34,706 nucleotides of DNA from Sphingomonadaceae bacterium (GCA_019090585.1 JAHRVR010000143.1:1-34706), one strand, 5' to 3'. Numbered from the stretch's first letter, positions 23,531 to 31,572 are shown. Notes: generated by a model from the letters alone, not told the origin. Numbers and translations: made by a program.

Positions 23531-24088
23531 CTAAGGTTTGGGAATCCAGATTGCGAGCGGTTGTGTGGAATTTCTTAGCCAAAGAATACTCCGCAGATAA
23601 CCGTCAAACAGCACTTCGCGCCCGTCGTGATGGAGGGCAATTAGTGGCCCCTCAACTCGGAAATTCGGGTCGAATGGAATGCTGGCACTTTCGCGGCGTG
23701 GATCGTTCTTGCGAGGCTGACCAAGCGAATCAACCAGTTGAGGCATTGCAAGAAAGCGGAAGAATGGAACCTTCCCGAATATCGGCAATGTCAGGCAGCT
23801 CAGCAACTGTGAAGTATCCCAAAAATGTAGCTCAAATCTGCTGGTGCCGAGTTTACTGATGATCCGGCACATACCACCGCGGAACTCTTCGATCGCTGCG
23901 ACCAGATTTTGCCTCTCACTTTCCGACACTTGCTCAAATGGCCGGCCGTTATTAGCTTCCTCGATGATTTGTGCAGAAATGTGAGGCCCATATTCCTTAC
24001 CAAACCGCGAAGACGTTAACTCTGAGTATGCCCAGCGGGCCATCAAGTCTTCGACGGTGAGGATTGCCCCTTCTTTTTCTCCCTTCAT
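23531..24088 (-). CDS. Hypothetical protein, low-G+C insert
   Basis: I do not recognise this 185-residue protein. It has a sensible amino-acid mix with helical N-terminal parts (TVEDLMARWAYSEL, SESERQNLVAAIEEF) and a C-terminal stretch ending REVLFDGYLRSILWLRN. The DGYLRS phrase recalls the DGxHR region of ParB/sulfiredoxin-fold proteins, which is only a hint. It has no signal peptide or membrane segment. It is the only minus-strand gene in this stretch and sits in DNA of visibly lower G+C (sampled 60-base lines 45-55 percent, against about 60-68 percent in the flanking genes). That suggests recent acquisition and no direct role in the catabolic pathway. The ATG at 24088 gives the longest product. 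Confidence 0.65.
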   Translation of the reverse strand: MKGEKEGAILTVEDLMARWAYSELTSSRFGKEYGPHISAQIIEEANNGRPFEQVSESERQNLVAAIEEFRGGMCRIISKLGTSRFELHFWDTSQLLSCLTLPIFGKVPFFRFLAMPQLVDSLGQPRKNDPRRESASIPFDPNFRVEGPLIALHHDGREVLFDGYLRSILWLRNSTQPLAIWIPKP

Positions 24089-24296
24089 AGGCTCGAACTA
24101 TCCCCCTGCCGCGCTCTCATTCAGCTGTAGCAATATTCGCCTATGGTTGCTGCAACTAACTGTATCGTGTCTGCAATGTGCAGGGGATTTGTCAAGTTTT
24201 GAAACAGTTACAACCCCTATCCAGTGTGCTAGACGTGCGTTAATACCCAACGCGAGTTGACGCTGCGGCTGTTCGGAATGATGAAAGGGTTAACCA
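24089..24296. other. Divergent A+T-richer intergenic region
   Basis: This 208-base gap separates two divergent unrecognised genes. It is lower in G+C than the rest of the window and carries a short palindrome GTTGC-T-GCAAC at 24146-24156, a possible operator. I see no convincing sigma-70 promoter pair, RNA gene or repeat. Confidence 0.4.
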
Positions 24297-24857
24297 ATGA
24301 GGGCATTTCGCTGGGGTGCAACGTGCATGTTGTTCTTAGCAGTCACCGAGCCAGCTGGGGCCGCCGGGATCACTTATGACTGTGACACAGCGGCAGATCA
24401 TTTCTCAGAGTTGGTTCTTCCTGCTGGAAGCGGACAGTTCACAGTCTCAGGTAATGTGCAAATGCTCGCGATGGCGGACAGCAAGATATTTGTTCCCCTC
24501 TTTAATATTCAGGTTGCCGCGGCCAGTTCACCGGGGAAAGCTCCGGCCTCGTATGCTGGATTTAAGCTCTCAGCACTTCCTGCAGATGAGAAAAAAACAC
24601 CGTCCGGAGCACCGGCCATCCAGATGCTCGGCTGGAGCATGTCTGGGATGGAGGACGATATACTGCCTCATTCGCTGATGACGAAGCCCGGGACCGTGCA
24701 ATCCTTCACAATGGCCTATGATGGCAGCACGGTTTCGGTAAAGCTCGGAAATGACGAGAAGAAATTTCCTCTGGTGATTTCTGAGCCAGTCGTACGTGTA
24801 GTGTGCTCAACCGGCGAATTTCTGATTACGGATCTGATAATAAGCGAACAGCAGTAG
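24297..24857 (+). CDS. Hypothetical exported protein
   Basis: This 186-residue protein starts with a clear Sec signal peptide: positive MRAFRWGATC, a hydrophobic core MLFLAV, and a cleavage site near residue 22 in EPAGA-A. The mature part is rich in predicted beta strands and short polar loops. It has two cysteines, near C29 (YDCD) and in VRVVCSTGEF near the end, that could form a disulphide. It resembles a small periplasmic or surface beta-sandwich domain, but no family is recognised. It lies in the lower-G+C insert, divergent from the hypothetical gene at 23531, and does not obviously belong to the catabolic operons. Confidence 0.75.
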   Translation: MRAFRWGATCMLFLAVTEPAGAAGITYDCDTAADHFSELVLPAGSGQFTVSGNVQMLAMADSKIFVPLFNIQVAAASSPGKAPASYAGFKLSALPADEKKTPSGAPAIQMLGWSMSGMEDDILPHSLMTKPGTVQSFTMAYDGSTVSVKLGNDEKKFPLVISEPVVRVVCSTGEFLITDLIISEQQ

Positions 24858-24989
24858 GGCTTGCGAAGGGCGACAAGGCACTTTGAACATCGCAATTTTC
24901 CACTGCTTGGTGTCCGCTTCCCACCCCTTTTCGGACCTGCGGCCCGTTTTCACCCTTGCCCGAAAGCGGTCCTCCATTGAGGACAGAAT

Positions 24990-25379
24990 TTGTCCACGCG
25001 GCCCAAGATGGAGCAAAGCGTCTTGAGCGATAAAGCCCAGCGCATCCTTATCCTCGACGAAATCGACGTCAAACCGGGCATGACTGCGCATGTCCGCAAG
25101 GCCTATCGCACAGAGTACCTGCCCGGCGCACAAGCGCGCGGAATGGTTCTGGAAGCGGCTTGGCAGCACCCGCCCGCCATCGACATCCCAGAGCTGCCCG
25201 CAACGCTGTTCTATCTATGGTCGGTTGAAGGGGAAGCAGGCTGGTGGAAACAGCGCCTCAGCCGCAAGCCGGACGGTTCCGACGAACGCGAGGACAAGCA
25301 TGGTTTCTGGCAATCGATCGCGCCAATGACACTGGGCCGCAAGCGCCGGATGCTGACCGACCAGCCGGAAGACAGCTGA
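24990..25379 (+). CDS. Small alpha-beta barrel-like protein of unknown function (TTG start)
   Basis: This protein of about 129 residues contains a strand-helix-strand pattern typical of dimeric ferredoxin-like barrels: AQRILILDEIDVKPGMTAHVRKAYRTEYLPGA, then LEAAWQHPPAI and LPATLFYLWSVEGEAGWWKQRL. EthD, NIPSNAP and Dabb-like proteins share it. The TTG at 24990 has GAGGA six bases upstream; an ATG at 25008 lacks a good site. It is separated by three bases from the following gene, so the two work together. In catabolic clusters such barrels are small isomerases, decarboxylases, cyclases or binding proteins. No catalytic residue can be assigned. Confidence 0.7.
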   Translation: MSTRPKMEQSVLSDKAQRILILDEIDVKPGMTAHVRKAYRTEYLPGAQARGMVLEAAWQHPPAIDIPELPATLFYLWSVEGEAGWWKQRLSRKPDGSDEREDKHGFWQSIAPMTLGRKRRMLTDQPEDS

Positions 25380-25382
25380 GCC

Positions 25383-26042
25383 ATGTTTGTTTCCTTGCGG
25401 ATGTTCACTTTGCCCGAAGATCGTGTCCATGAGCAGGAGACGATAATTACCGCATTGCGCGGCGCTGCTGCGCGCTTACCGGGCGCCCTCTCCAGCTGGA
25501 TCTCACCCATCTGTTCGGCCGCCGCGATCAACGCCGGACACATCATCTGGCGCATGTGCCATGCCAGTGAAACCGATGCGCAGGCGGCCACGGCCTCTAC
25601 GCAATGGCTCGAGAGCATCGCCCCGGCCATTGAGGGGCTGGCCCTGACCGGCGCGGGCTATCGCATGTCGCGCAGCAATGTGAGCCCCGCAGGCCCCGGC
25701 ATCTGGCGCGCGCTGTTGTTCAGCTGCTTCGCGCAAAGTGACCCCGCAACTGTGCGCGAGCTTGAGGAAAAGACTCTGCTCCTGCCGAAATACGTCCCGG
25801 AAATTCGCAGCTGGGGCCTTAACCGCACCGCATGGAGCGAAGGGGCCAGGCGCATCGAATACGTCTGGGAACAGGAGTATGACAGCATCGATGGGCTGAC
25901 CGGACCCTATATGGATACGCCGGTTCACTGGGGCATCGTTGATGCCCATTTCGATGCTGATTGTCCCGAATATGTCGTCGATCCGCATCTTATCCAGATG
26001 GTTGGCGAGATTGACCGGACAATAATGGACGGCGGGCAATGA
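25383..26042 (+). CDS. Two-part alpha-beta barrel (Dabb-like) protein
   Basis: This 219-residue protein appears to have two ferredoxin-like halves. The N-terminal half (1-90) begins FVSLRMFTLPEDRVHEQETIITALRG. The C-terminal half (about 100-205) has the stress-responsive A/B-barrel pattern: IWRALLFSCFAQSDPATVRELEEKTLLLPKYVPEIRSWGLNRT, then RIEYVWEQEYDSIDGLTGPYMDTPVHWGIVDAHF. It starts three bases after the previous stop, so they form a pair. The final 24 residues end just before the P450 remnant. Function is unknown; a small-molecule lyase or cyclase role would fit the context. Confidence 0.72.
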   Translation: MFVSLRMFTLPEDRVHEQETIITALRGAAARLPGALSSWISPICSAAAINAGHIIWRMCHASETDAQAATASTQWLESIAPAIEGLALTGAGYRMSRSNVSPAGPGIWRALLFSCFAQSDPATVRELEEKTLLLPKYVPEIRSWGLNRTAWSEGARRIEYVWEQEYDSIDGLTGPYMDTPVHWGIVDAHFDADCPEYVVDPHLIQMVGEIDRTIMDGGQ

Positions 26043-26060
26043 CAGTCACGGCCGATGTTG

Positions 26061-26265
26061 GTTTACGCGGCGATAAGCTTTGACCGTGTGACCGCATTTC
26101 AGCATCGGCATGCACCTCGCCCGGCTGGAAAGTCAGATGCTGTTGCGCGAACTCACTCACCCGGTAAAAGAACTCATTGTTCATCCTGAACACGGAAAAT
26201 GACCAGTATCGGAGTTCCAGATCGGCTGGACCAGCCTGCCGGTCACAATCGGCAAGACAGCATGA
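26061..26265 (+). pseudogene. Remnant of a cytochrome P450 gene, 3' end only
   Basis: The plus strand here reads as the end of a bacterial P450. In the frame of position 26101, PHF before SIGMHLARLESQMLLREL matches the usual PHFxFG...HLARLE block, and after one in-frame stop (26200-26202) EFQIGWTSLPVTIG matches the normal C-terminal strand. The haem loop G-x-H-x-C-x-G, which carries the iron-binding cysteine, is missing between M and HLARLE, as if deleted. A stop lies just before PHF (26089-26091), and ISFDRV in another frame upstream suggests a frameshift. Nothing longer remains because the preceding gene ends at 26042. It cannot encode an active enzyme. The match is by eye. Confidence 0.62.
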
Positions 26266-26277
26266 CAGGAGGACAGC

Positions 26278-27168
26278 ATGGGTGAGCTGGACGGCAAAAT
26301 TGCAATCGTGACCGGCGCGAGCCAGGGCATCGGAATGGCAACGGCCGAACGCATGGCTTCAGAAGGTGCCACCGTTATCATTGGCGCGCGCACGCCCGGC
26401 GACGAGGCCAATCCTGAACCCAAAACGCTGGCCCATACCGTATCGATTATTCGCAGTCGGGGCGGCAACGCCCATGCGATCCAGATCGACATGGCCAAGC
26501 CGGAAAGCCGCGCCGCTTTCATGGATGAAGCCCTGGCCAAATTTGGCAAGATCGACATCGTCATAAACAATGCAGCTTACGGCGCCGGAATGTCCGGGGA
26601 ACGCCTGTGGGAAATGGACGAACACCGCTTCCACAAGGCCTTCGAAGTGAATGTCTTTGGCCCCCGCGACCTGATCTTGCGCGCCCTGCCCGGCATGGTC
26701 GAGCAGAACTGGGGCCGCATCGTCAATGTGTCCTCCACCGTTGCAGACCGTGCTGCGCCCAACGTCGAGGGCCCGCCCTTTCTGGAGTTCCATCGCACGA
26801 ATGGTGTAGCGGCCTATGCCTCCTCCAAATCGGCGCTTAACCTGATGACCCGAAGTTTGGCCGCAGAGCTGCATGGCACCGGGATCAGCGCCAACACCGT
26901 CGCACCAGTTAATTCGGTGATCACCGAGAACGTGCAGGAAATGATCGACACGGGCATGATTTCCAGGGATCGCTTTCAGGCGCCCGAAGGACCGGAAGTC
27001 ATGGCCGAAGCGATCCTGGCACTTTGCCTTGCTGACCCGCAGGTCTCAACCGGCCTCACGACCTATAGTGGCCAGTACCTTCAGCAGATCGCTCGTCCCG
27101 TTCGCGGCCGCGATGGAGGCGAATACTCGGGGAAAATCACTACCGAATCGGTAAAATACGACACATGA
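26278..27168 (+). CDS. Short-chain dehydrogenase/reductase (SDR)
   Basis: This 296-residue SDR is somewhat longer than classical members. It has TGASQGIG (12-19) for NAD(P) binding, NNAA (97-100), the catalytic serine in NVSSTV (S152) and YASSK with Y180 and K184. An insertion between the serine and tyrosine (APNVEGPPFLEFHRTNG) is a noticeable difference from the SDR at 18127. The ATG at 26278 follows AGGAGG. It stands after the P450 remnant and 86 bases before the DUF35-thiolase pair, with a perfect palindrome in that gap. A hydroxyacyl-CoA or ring-alcohol dehydrogenase role is likely; the substrate is unknown. Confidence 0.92.
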   Translation: MGELDGKIAIVTGASQGIGMATAERMASEGATVIIGARTPGDEANPEPKTLAHTVSIIRSRGGNAHAIQIDMAKPESRAAFMDEALAKFGKIDIVINNAAYGAGMSGERLWEMDEHRFHKAFEVNVFGPRDLILRALPGMVEQNWGRIVNVSSTVADRAAPNVEGPPFLEFHRTNGVAAYASSKSALNLMTRSLAAELHGTGISANTVAPVNSVITENVQEMIDTGMISRDRFQAPEGPEVMAEAILALCLADPQVSTGLTTYSGQYLQQIARPVRGRDGGEYSGKITTESVKYDT

Positions 27169-27183
27169 CTATGGCCTTGAGGG

Positions 27184-27199
27184 AATGGTCCGGACCATT
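27184..27199. promoter_or_regulatory. Candidate operator: 16-bp perfect palindrome AATGGTCCGGACCATT
   Basis: This gapless palindrome lies 16 bases after the SDR stop and 55 bases before the GTG of the DUF35 gene. The TGGT...ACCA core is like sites of GntR-family (FadR/PdhR-type) regulators, but no such regulator is encoded here. With no loop bases it is a poor terminator. Confidence 0.5.
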
Positions 27200-27254
27200 T
27201 CATTAATTCTTGTTGAAACGGCGCTGCTGACTTAGGCCAACGCAAGATAAGAAC

Positions 27255-27695
27255 GTGAAAGACCAAACTATGCAAAAACCCGGAAACTCAACCATTTGCA
27301 TTTCAGACGCTGGCGAGCCTTGGATTCGCGGCTTCCGTTGCAAGAAATGCAGCACGGCCGCGGACAAGCATACGCTGGCCTGCCGCCGCTGTTTTGCACG
27401 CGGTTCGATGGAAGAATACCGTGCCGGAAACACCGGCAAGTTGGTTACCTGGTCGATCGTGCACCGCAGCTATCCGGGTATTGAAGTTCCGTTCGTTTCG
27501 GCAATTGTCGATCTGGATGACGGACTTACGCTGAAGGCCAATCTGACCGGATGCGACGCCGAAGATCTGCACGAGGCCATGCCCGTAACCCTGGAATTTG
27601 ACGATGCCGGCGGTGCGAAGGACAAGGAAGGCAACAGCTTCGTTGCCTATCATTTCGTTGCCCAGCCGATTGCAGAAAAGGAGCTAAGCCAATGA
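27255..27695 (+). CDS. DUF35 / OB-fold nucleic-acid-binding-like acyl-CoA-associated protein
   Basis: This 146-residue protein has the rubredoxin-like zinc ribbon plus OB-fold of the DUF35 family. The zinc ligands are C29, C32, C43 and C46 (FRCKKC and LACRRC). The OB part follows with KLVTWSIVHRSYPGIEVPFVSAIVDLDDG. DUF35 proteins pair with SCP-x-type thiolases or aldolases and help bind the acyl-CoA. The start is a GTG at 27255 or an ATG at 27270; neither has a decisive ribosome-binding site. The stop overlaps the thiolase ATG by four bases (27692-27695), which fits complex formation with that partner. Confidence 0.88.
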   Translation: MKDQTMQKPGNSTICISDAGEPWIRGFRCKKCSTAADKHTLACRRCFARGSMEEYRAGNTGKLVTWSIVHRSYPGIEVPFVSAIVDLDDGLTLKANLTGCDAEDLHEAMPVTLEFDDAGGAKDKEGNSFVAYHFVAQPIAEKELSQ

Positions 27696-28828
27696 GCGAG
27701 GTTTATATCATTGGCGCGGATATGATCGCGTTTGGCCGCTACCCCGATCGCAATCCCGCCCAGTTGGGCGGAGAGGCCGCACTTATGGCACTCGACGATG
27801 CAGGTCTTGGCATCAAGGACGTCGATATCCTCTATACGGGCTCCTCCTTCACCGCCGGTGCCTCGATGAGCCAGCAGATCATGAGGGAAATCGGCCAGAC
27901 TGGTATCCCCTGCGTCAATGTTTCCAATGCCTGCGCGTCAGGCGCAACCGCTGTGCGTGAGGCGTTCACCGCAATCAAAAGCGGCATGTACGACGTCGCC
28001 ATGGCCATCGGCACAGAGATGAACCCGCGCGGGATGCTTGGCGGCGGCGGCTCGGACGGTCTTACTCCCGAAGGTATTTTCGGCTCTGGCTCGATGCCTG
28101 CGGTCTTTGCCGAATGCGGCGTAGTCCATGCCCAAAAATACGGCACCACTCTTGAACAGTTCGCCAAGATTGCGGTCAAGAACCGCAAGCACGGCTCGCT
28201 CAATCCCAAGGCCAAGTTTCAGACCGAAGCCTCGCTGGAGGAAGTTCTCGCCAGTGAAATGATTGCTTACCCGCTTACCAAGCTGATGTGCTCGGCAAAC
28301 GTCGATGGCGCTGCGGCACTTGTTGTCGTGTCAGAGAAAAAGGCGAAGGAACTCGGCATGGATCGGGCCGTGCGAATTGCCGGTTCCGCGCTCGCGTCCG
28401 ATCCGTGGGAAGCGCACAATCCAGAATTGTTCGATCCCAATTCGGTGACGCGTCTCGCCGCCAAAACCGCCTTTGATATGGCAGGAATTGGCCCTCAAGA
28501 CCTTGACCTGGTGGAACTGCATGACTGCTTCGCCACGGCAGAAATGCTGCATTACGAAAACCTAGGCCTGTGCGGCGATGGCGACGCGGCAAGGATGATC
28601 GACGATGGTGAGGTTGTTCTGGGCGGGCGTATTCCAGTCAATGTCTCTGGCGGCCTGATCGCCAAGGGGCACCCGATCGGCGCCACCGGTGTTGCCAACA
28701 TGGTCGAAATTGTCGAGCACTTGCGCGGCGAAGCCGGCAACAGGCAAGTCGAAGGTGCCCGCGTTGGCCTTTCCCACGTGCTGGGTTTCGGCACTTCGGC
28801 CGCCGTCCATATCCTGCAAAAAGCCTGA
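27692..28828 (+). CDS. SCP-x-type thiolase with intact catalytic residues
   Basis: This 378-residue thiolase would cleave a 3-ketoacyl-CoA with free CoA. The nucleophile C81 lies in SNACASG, the histidine H276 in LVELHDCFATAE, and H326 in the GHPIGATG loop, so the enzyme should be a true thiolase. The length and HDCF motif place it in the sterol-carrier-protein-x branch, as in degradation of branched or steroid side chains. It is translationally coupled to the DUF35 gene before it. A contrast is the thiolase-fold protein at 33276, which has lost these residues. A 446-base gap follows before the next gene. Confidence 0.93.
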   Translation: MSEVYIIGADMIAFGRYPDRNPAQLGGEAALMALDDAGLGIKDVDILYTGSSFTAGASMSQQIMREIGQTGIPCVNVSNACASGATAVREAFTAIKSGMYDVAMAIGTEMNPRGMLGGGGSDGLTPEGIFGSGSMPAVFAECGVVHAQKYGTTLEQFAKIAVKNRKHGSLNPKAKFQTEASLEEVLASEMIAYPLTKLMCSANVDGAAALVVVSEKKAKELGMDRAVRIAGSALASDPWEAHNPELFDPNSVTRLAAKTAFDMAGIGPQDLDLVELHDCFATAEMLHYENLGLCGDGDAARMIDDGEVVLGGRIPVNVSGGLIAKGHPIGATGVANMVEIVEHLRGEAGNRQVEGARVGLSHVLGFGTSAAVHILQKA

Positions 28829-29274
28829 ATGGGCTTGGGGGCGCGCAAGGAACGGAACCACAGTTCTCCAGAATATTGCCCGCAGGCTATATCCATTGCG
28901 TCCCGGTGCCACGAGGCCGCCTCCCGCTGGGATGAAATTGAACCGCCCTCTGGTTACGATCGGCCGGACTGGCACTTAGCGCCACATGGCCAGCCAGGCA
29001 TATCGGTCCCCCAAAAAGGGCGTTGCCCGGAAACTGGTCCTCGATCAGGCAGACAAGGCTTGCCAAACGCTCACGTCGGCACGCCAACGCGCATTGGCCG
29101 GCAACGCCTCATGACGGCCCACAGGATGCGTCAAGCGCAAGCAGGAACGCCGCCGTTTCGGACAGTTCGGAAGTTTGGCGAATTCTCATGCCTACATTGC
29201 CTTTTGCTGCAAGGCGTGTTCCCATAGCCGCCAAACGGACCGGCCCTCAGGCACGGTTTAGTTGAAATTGGGGG
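28829..29274. other. 446-base intergenic gap
   Basis: I find no convincing gene here. Open frames on both strands have unnatural composition (many R, P, Q, H) and no recognisable family. There is no RNA gene, array or clear terminator. A promoter for the MFS transporter at 29275 is expected near its right end. Confidence 0.5.
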
Positions 29275-30570
29275 ATGGAAATGGCCGATAAAAAGGCCGC
29301 ATCAAGACTGGAGTGGAGGCTCCACTGGCCGCTCTTGCTTGCGGCGACAATTGGCATTTCCTTTGGTTCACTCCCGACAATGACCCTCGGGCTGTTCATG
29401 GAGCCGCTCCAGGACGAGTTCGGCTGGAGCCGGACAACAATATCCTTGGGCCTGACGATCTACGCGGGAATTACGGCACCGCTTTCACCGTTCGCAGGTG
29501 CCATAGTCGACAAGTTTGGATCCCGCACAATTGCCATTCCCGGACTCATTATTTGCGGCATACTTTTCGCGGCCTTCAGCCTGCAAAACGGCACACTCGA
29601 AGTCTGGATTGCTGCCTGGGTTATCTATTCGCTCGGCTCACTCTCCATTCGGTCGGTCGTCTGGAATCCGCCGGTTTCCTCCGTCTTTATCCTCAACCGG
29701 GGCGTAGCGATCGCGATTCTCCTTAGCGGCATGTCGCTTGCCAGCGCGGGAGCTCCTCTGCTGGCCCATACACTGATCGAGGGTCTTGGCTGGCGAGGCG
29801 CCTATATCGGGATCGGCCTTGGATGGGCCGGTGTTGCGCTTCTGCTGGTCATTCCGTTCTTTCACGCGGAGAAGCCCGCAAAGAAAAGCTCCCCTGCTTC
29901 CGGCGGACGCTCGGTAACAAGAACCGTTCCCGGTGGGCTGACGGGTAAGGAAGCGCTCAGGAATCCTGCGATCCTGCGTATTGCACTGGCCGGTCTGTTG
30001 GTGACGACACTGGCCTCGGGCTATGGCATGCATATGATCCCGATCTACACGTCGCTCGGCCTCGAACGCGGAGAAGCAGCAGGCCTCGCCCTGCTTATAG
30101 GAATCGCTGCGGTTTCATCGAAGCTCGTCTCAGGATCAATCGCCGATCGCGTCAACTCCAGCTTCCTCCCCTTCACCGCCCTGTCCCTGCCTGCGGCGGG
30201 ATATGGCCTGCTTCTGGCTGCTGGCGGTTCCATTCCGATGCTCATGGCCGCGGCGCTCGTAATCGGTTTCGGTAGCGGCGCCGGAATTCATATAATCATC
30301 TATCTGACGACGCAGTTTGGCGGCTTGCGCAACTTCGGAAAGATCTATGGCTCTGTCTCGGCCCTGTTCGGCCTTTCTGCCGGCATCGGCCCAGTCACTG
30401 CCGGCGCGATTTTCGACGCCACCGGATCTTACGAACTGTTCCTGATGATCGGCATTCCGATGTTCGTGGTATCGGGACTCCTGGTGTTCGGCCTTGGATC
30501 CTATCCTGACTTCAAGCCGGTAGAGATTGGACCAGAAAACTCCGGTGAGGCCGCACCGGCCCGAAGCTGA
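29275..30570 (+). CDS. MFS transporter
   Basis: This 431-residue inner-membrane protein has about twelve hydrophobic helices with a charged central loop at about 200-225 (HAEKPAKKSSPASGGRSVT). The motif-A loop reads GAIVDKFGSRTIAIPG and LFMEPLQDEFGWSRTTISLG follows the first helix, both matching the paralogous transporter at 12590. The ATG at 29275 follows GGGGG; a second in-frame ATG is two codons later. It lies 18 bases before the LLM oxidoreductase gene and probably shares its transcript. The likely role is uptake of a pathway acid; two related carriers suggest two substrates or an import/export pair. Confidence 0.9.
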   Translation: MEMADKKAASRLEWRLHWPLLLAATIGISFGSLPTMTLGLFMEPLQDEFGWSRTTISLGLTIYAGITAPLSPFAGAIVDKFGSRTIAIPGLIICGILFAAFSLQNGTLEVWIAAWVIYSLGSLSIRSVVWNPPVSSVFILNRGVAIAILLSGMSLASAGAPLLAHTLIEGLGWRGAYIGIGLGWAGVALLLVIPFFHAEKPAKKSSPASGGRSVTRTVPGGLTGKEALRNPAILRIALAGLLVTTLASGYGMHMIPIYTSLGLERGEAAGLALLIGIAAVSSKLVSGSIADRVNSSFLPFTALSLPAAGYGLLLAAGGSIPMLMAAALVIGFGSGAGIHIIIYLTTQFGGLRNFGKIYGSVSALFGLSAGIGPVTAGAIFDATGSYELFLMIGIPMFVVSGLLVFGLGSYPDFKPVEIGPENSGEAAPARS

Positions 30571-30588
30571 CAGGAGGAATAACTCCAG

Positions 30589-31506
30589 ATGAAATTCACG
30601 CTCGAAATACCGCTTGGCGTCGTCTCTCCCGATGCGTTCCAGTCACTCGATTCAATTGCGGAAATGGCAGATGCCTTCGAGCGAGCGAAAGTGGATGCCG
30701 TCTTCGTAACAGACCATCCCGCGCCCGACACAAACTGGTTGCATCAGGGCATGGGGCACGATGCGCTCGATCCCTTTGCGGCCCTTGCGTTTGTCGCCTC
30801 GGCCAGCCGTAGCCTGATGTTGCACACCAACATCGTCGTTGCCGGTTATCGCAACCCGTTTCTTCTGGCCAAGAGCGCGGCCACTTTGCATAAAATCAGC
30901 GGTGGGCGATTGATCCTGGGAATGGGCGCAGGCTACCAGAAGGTGGAATTCGAAGCTTTAGGCTCAGACTTTCACAGGCGCGGCAAATTATTTGATGAAG
31001 CGCTTGAGGTCTTGCGCCTCGCATGGAGCGCAGGGCCGGTCAGCCGCGAAGGCATGGACTTTTGTGCGCTCGATGTAGAACCACGGCCCGCTCTCGAACA
31101 GGCGCCGCCGATCTGGATTGGTGGCAGCAGCCCCGCCGCTCTCAAGCGCGCAGGAAAGTATGGCGACGGCTGGTGCCCGTTTTTCGCGGTTAGCGGAATG
31201 AGCAAGGCTAATCGCGACATTGCCGTGACATCGCTTCAGGATCTCATCGAACGCCGGGAACAGATCGAGGACGTGCGGCAAAGCGAGGGCCGCTCCGGCA
31301 ATTTCGATATTAGTACAGGGCCGCCGGTCAAAGTCGGCTTTCAGGGCAAAGGCGATGTTCAGCAGTATATCGACGGGGTCGGCGAAATGGGAGAAGCGGG
31401 CGTCAACTGGATCTCAGCCATGGTGCCGCACGGCAGCAGGGCCGAATATATCGAGAATGTGCAATGGTATGGCGAAGAGGTGATCGCGAAAGTCAGGGGC
31501 AGTTAG
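30589..31506 (+). CDS. LLM-class (luciferase-like) oxidoreductase, F420- or FMN-dependent
   Basis: This 305-residue TIM-barrel flavin-type enzyme belongs to the luciferase-like monooxygenase class. Marks are DAVFVTDHPAPDTNW, the barrel strand LHTNIVVAGYRNPFLLAKSAATL, and the cofactor-binding SGGRLILGMGAGYQKVEFEALG with IWIGGSSPAALKRAGKYGDGW later. The subfamily is the one often labelled TIGR03619, F420-dependent. Whether the host makes F420 cannot be seen here; FMN use is the alternative. The ATG at 30589 follows AGGAGG. It is followed by a class II aldolase and a VOC protein, all on one strand. Reactions in the class include hydroxylation, Baeyer-Villiger oxidation and hydride transfer. Confidence 0.87.
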   Translation: MKFTLEIPLGVVSPDAFQSLDSIAEMADAFERAKVDAVFVTDHPAPDTNWLHQGMGHDALDPFAALAFVASASRSLMLHTNIVVAGYRNPFLLAKSAATLHKISGGRLILGMGAGYQKVEFEALGSDFHRRGKLFDEALEVLRLAWSAGPVSREGMDFCALDVEPRPALEQAPPIWIGGSSPAALKRAGKYGDGWCPFFAVSGMSKANRDIAVTSLQDLIERREQIEDVRQSEGRSGNFDISTGPPVKVGFQGKGDVQQYIDGVGEMGEAGVNWISAMVPHGSRAEYIENVQWYGEEVIAKVRGS

Positions 31507-31572
31507 TCCAGGGGCCTGATGCCGACAGACTCGGGTGGGCCGGAAAATTCGGATTGGAAAAGGAGTATCGAT

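Noticed and set aside
25990..26193. Minus-strand open frame of 67 codons opposite the P450 remnant
   Set aside because: Its sequence has no family resemblance, while the opposite strand reads clearly as a P450 C-terminus.
28829..29227. 132-codon open frame after the thiolase
   Set aside because: Composition is unlike the real genes (rich in R, Q, P, H), there is no proper start signal and no known domain.
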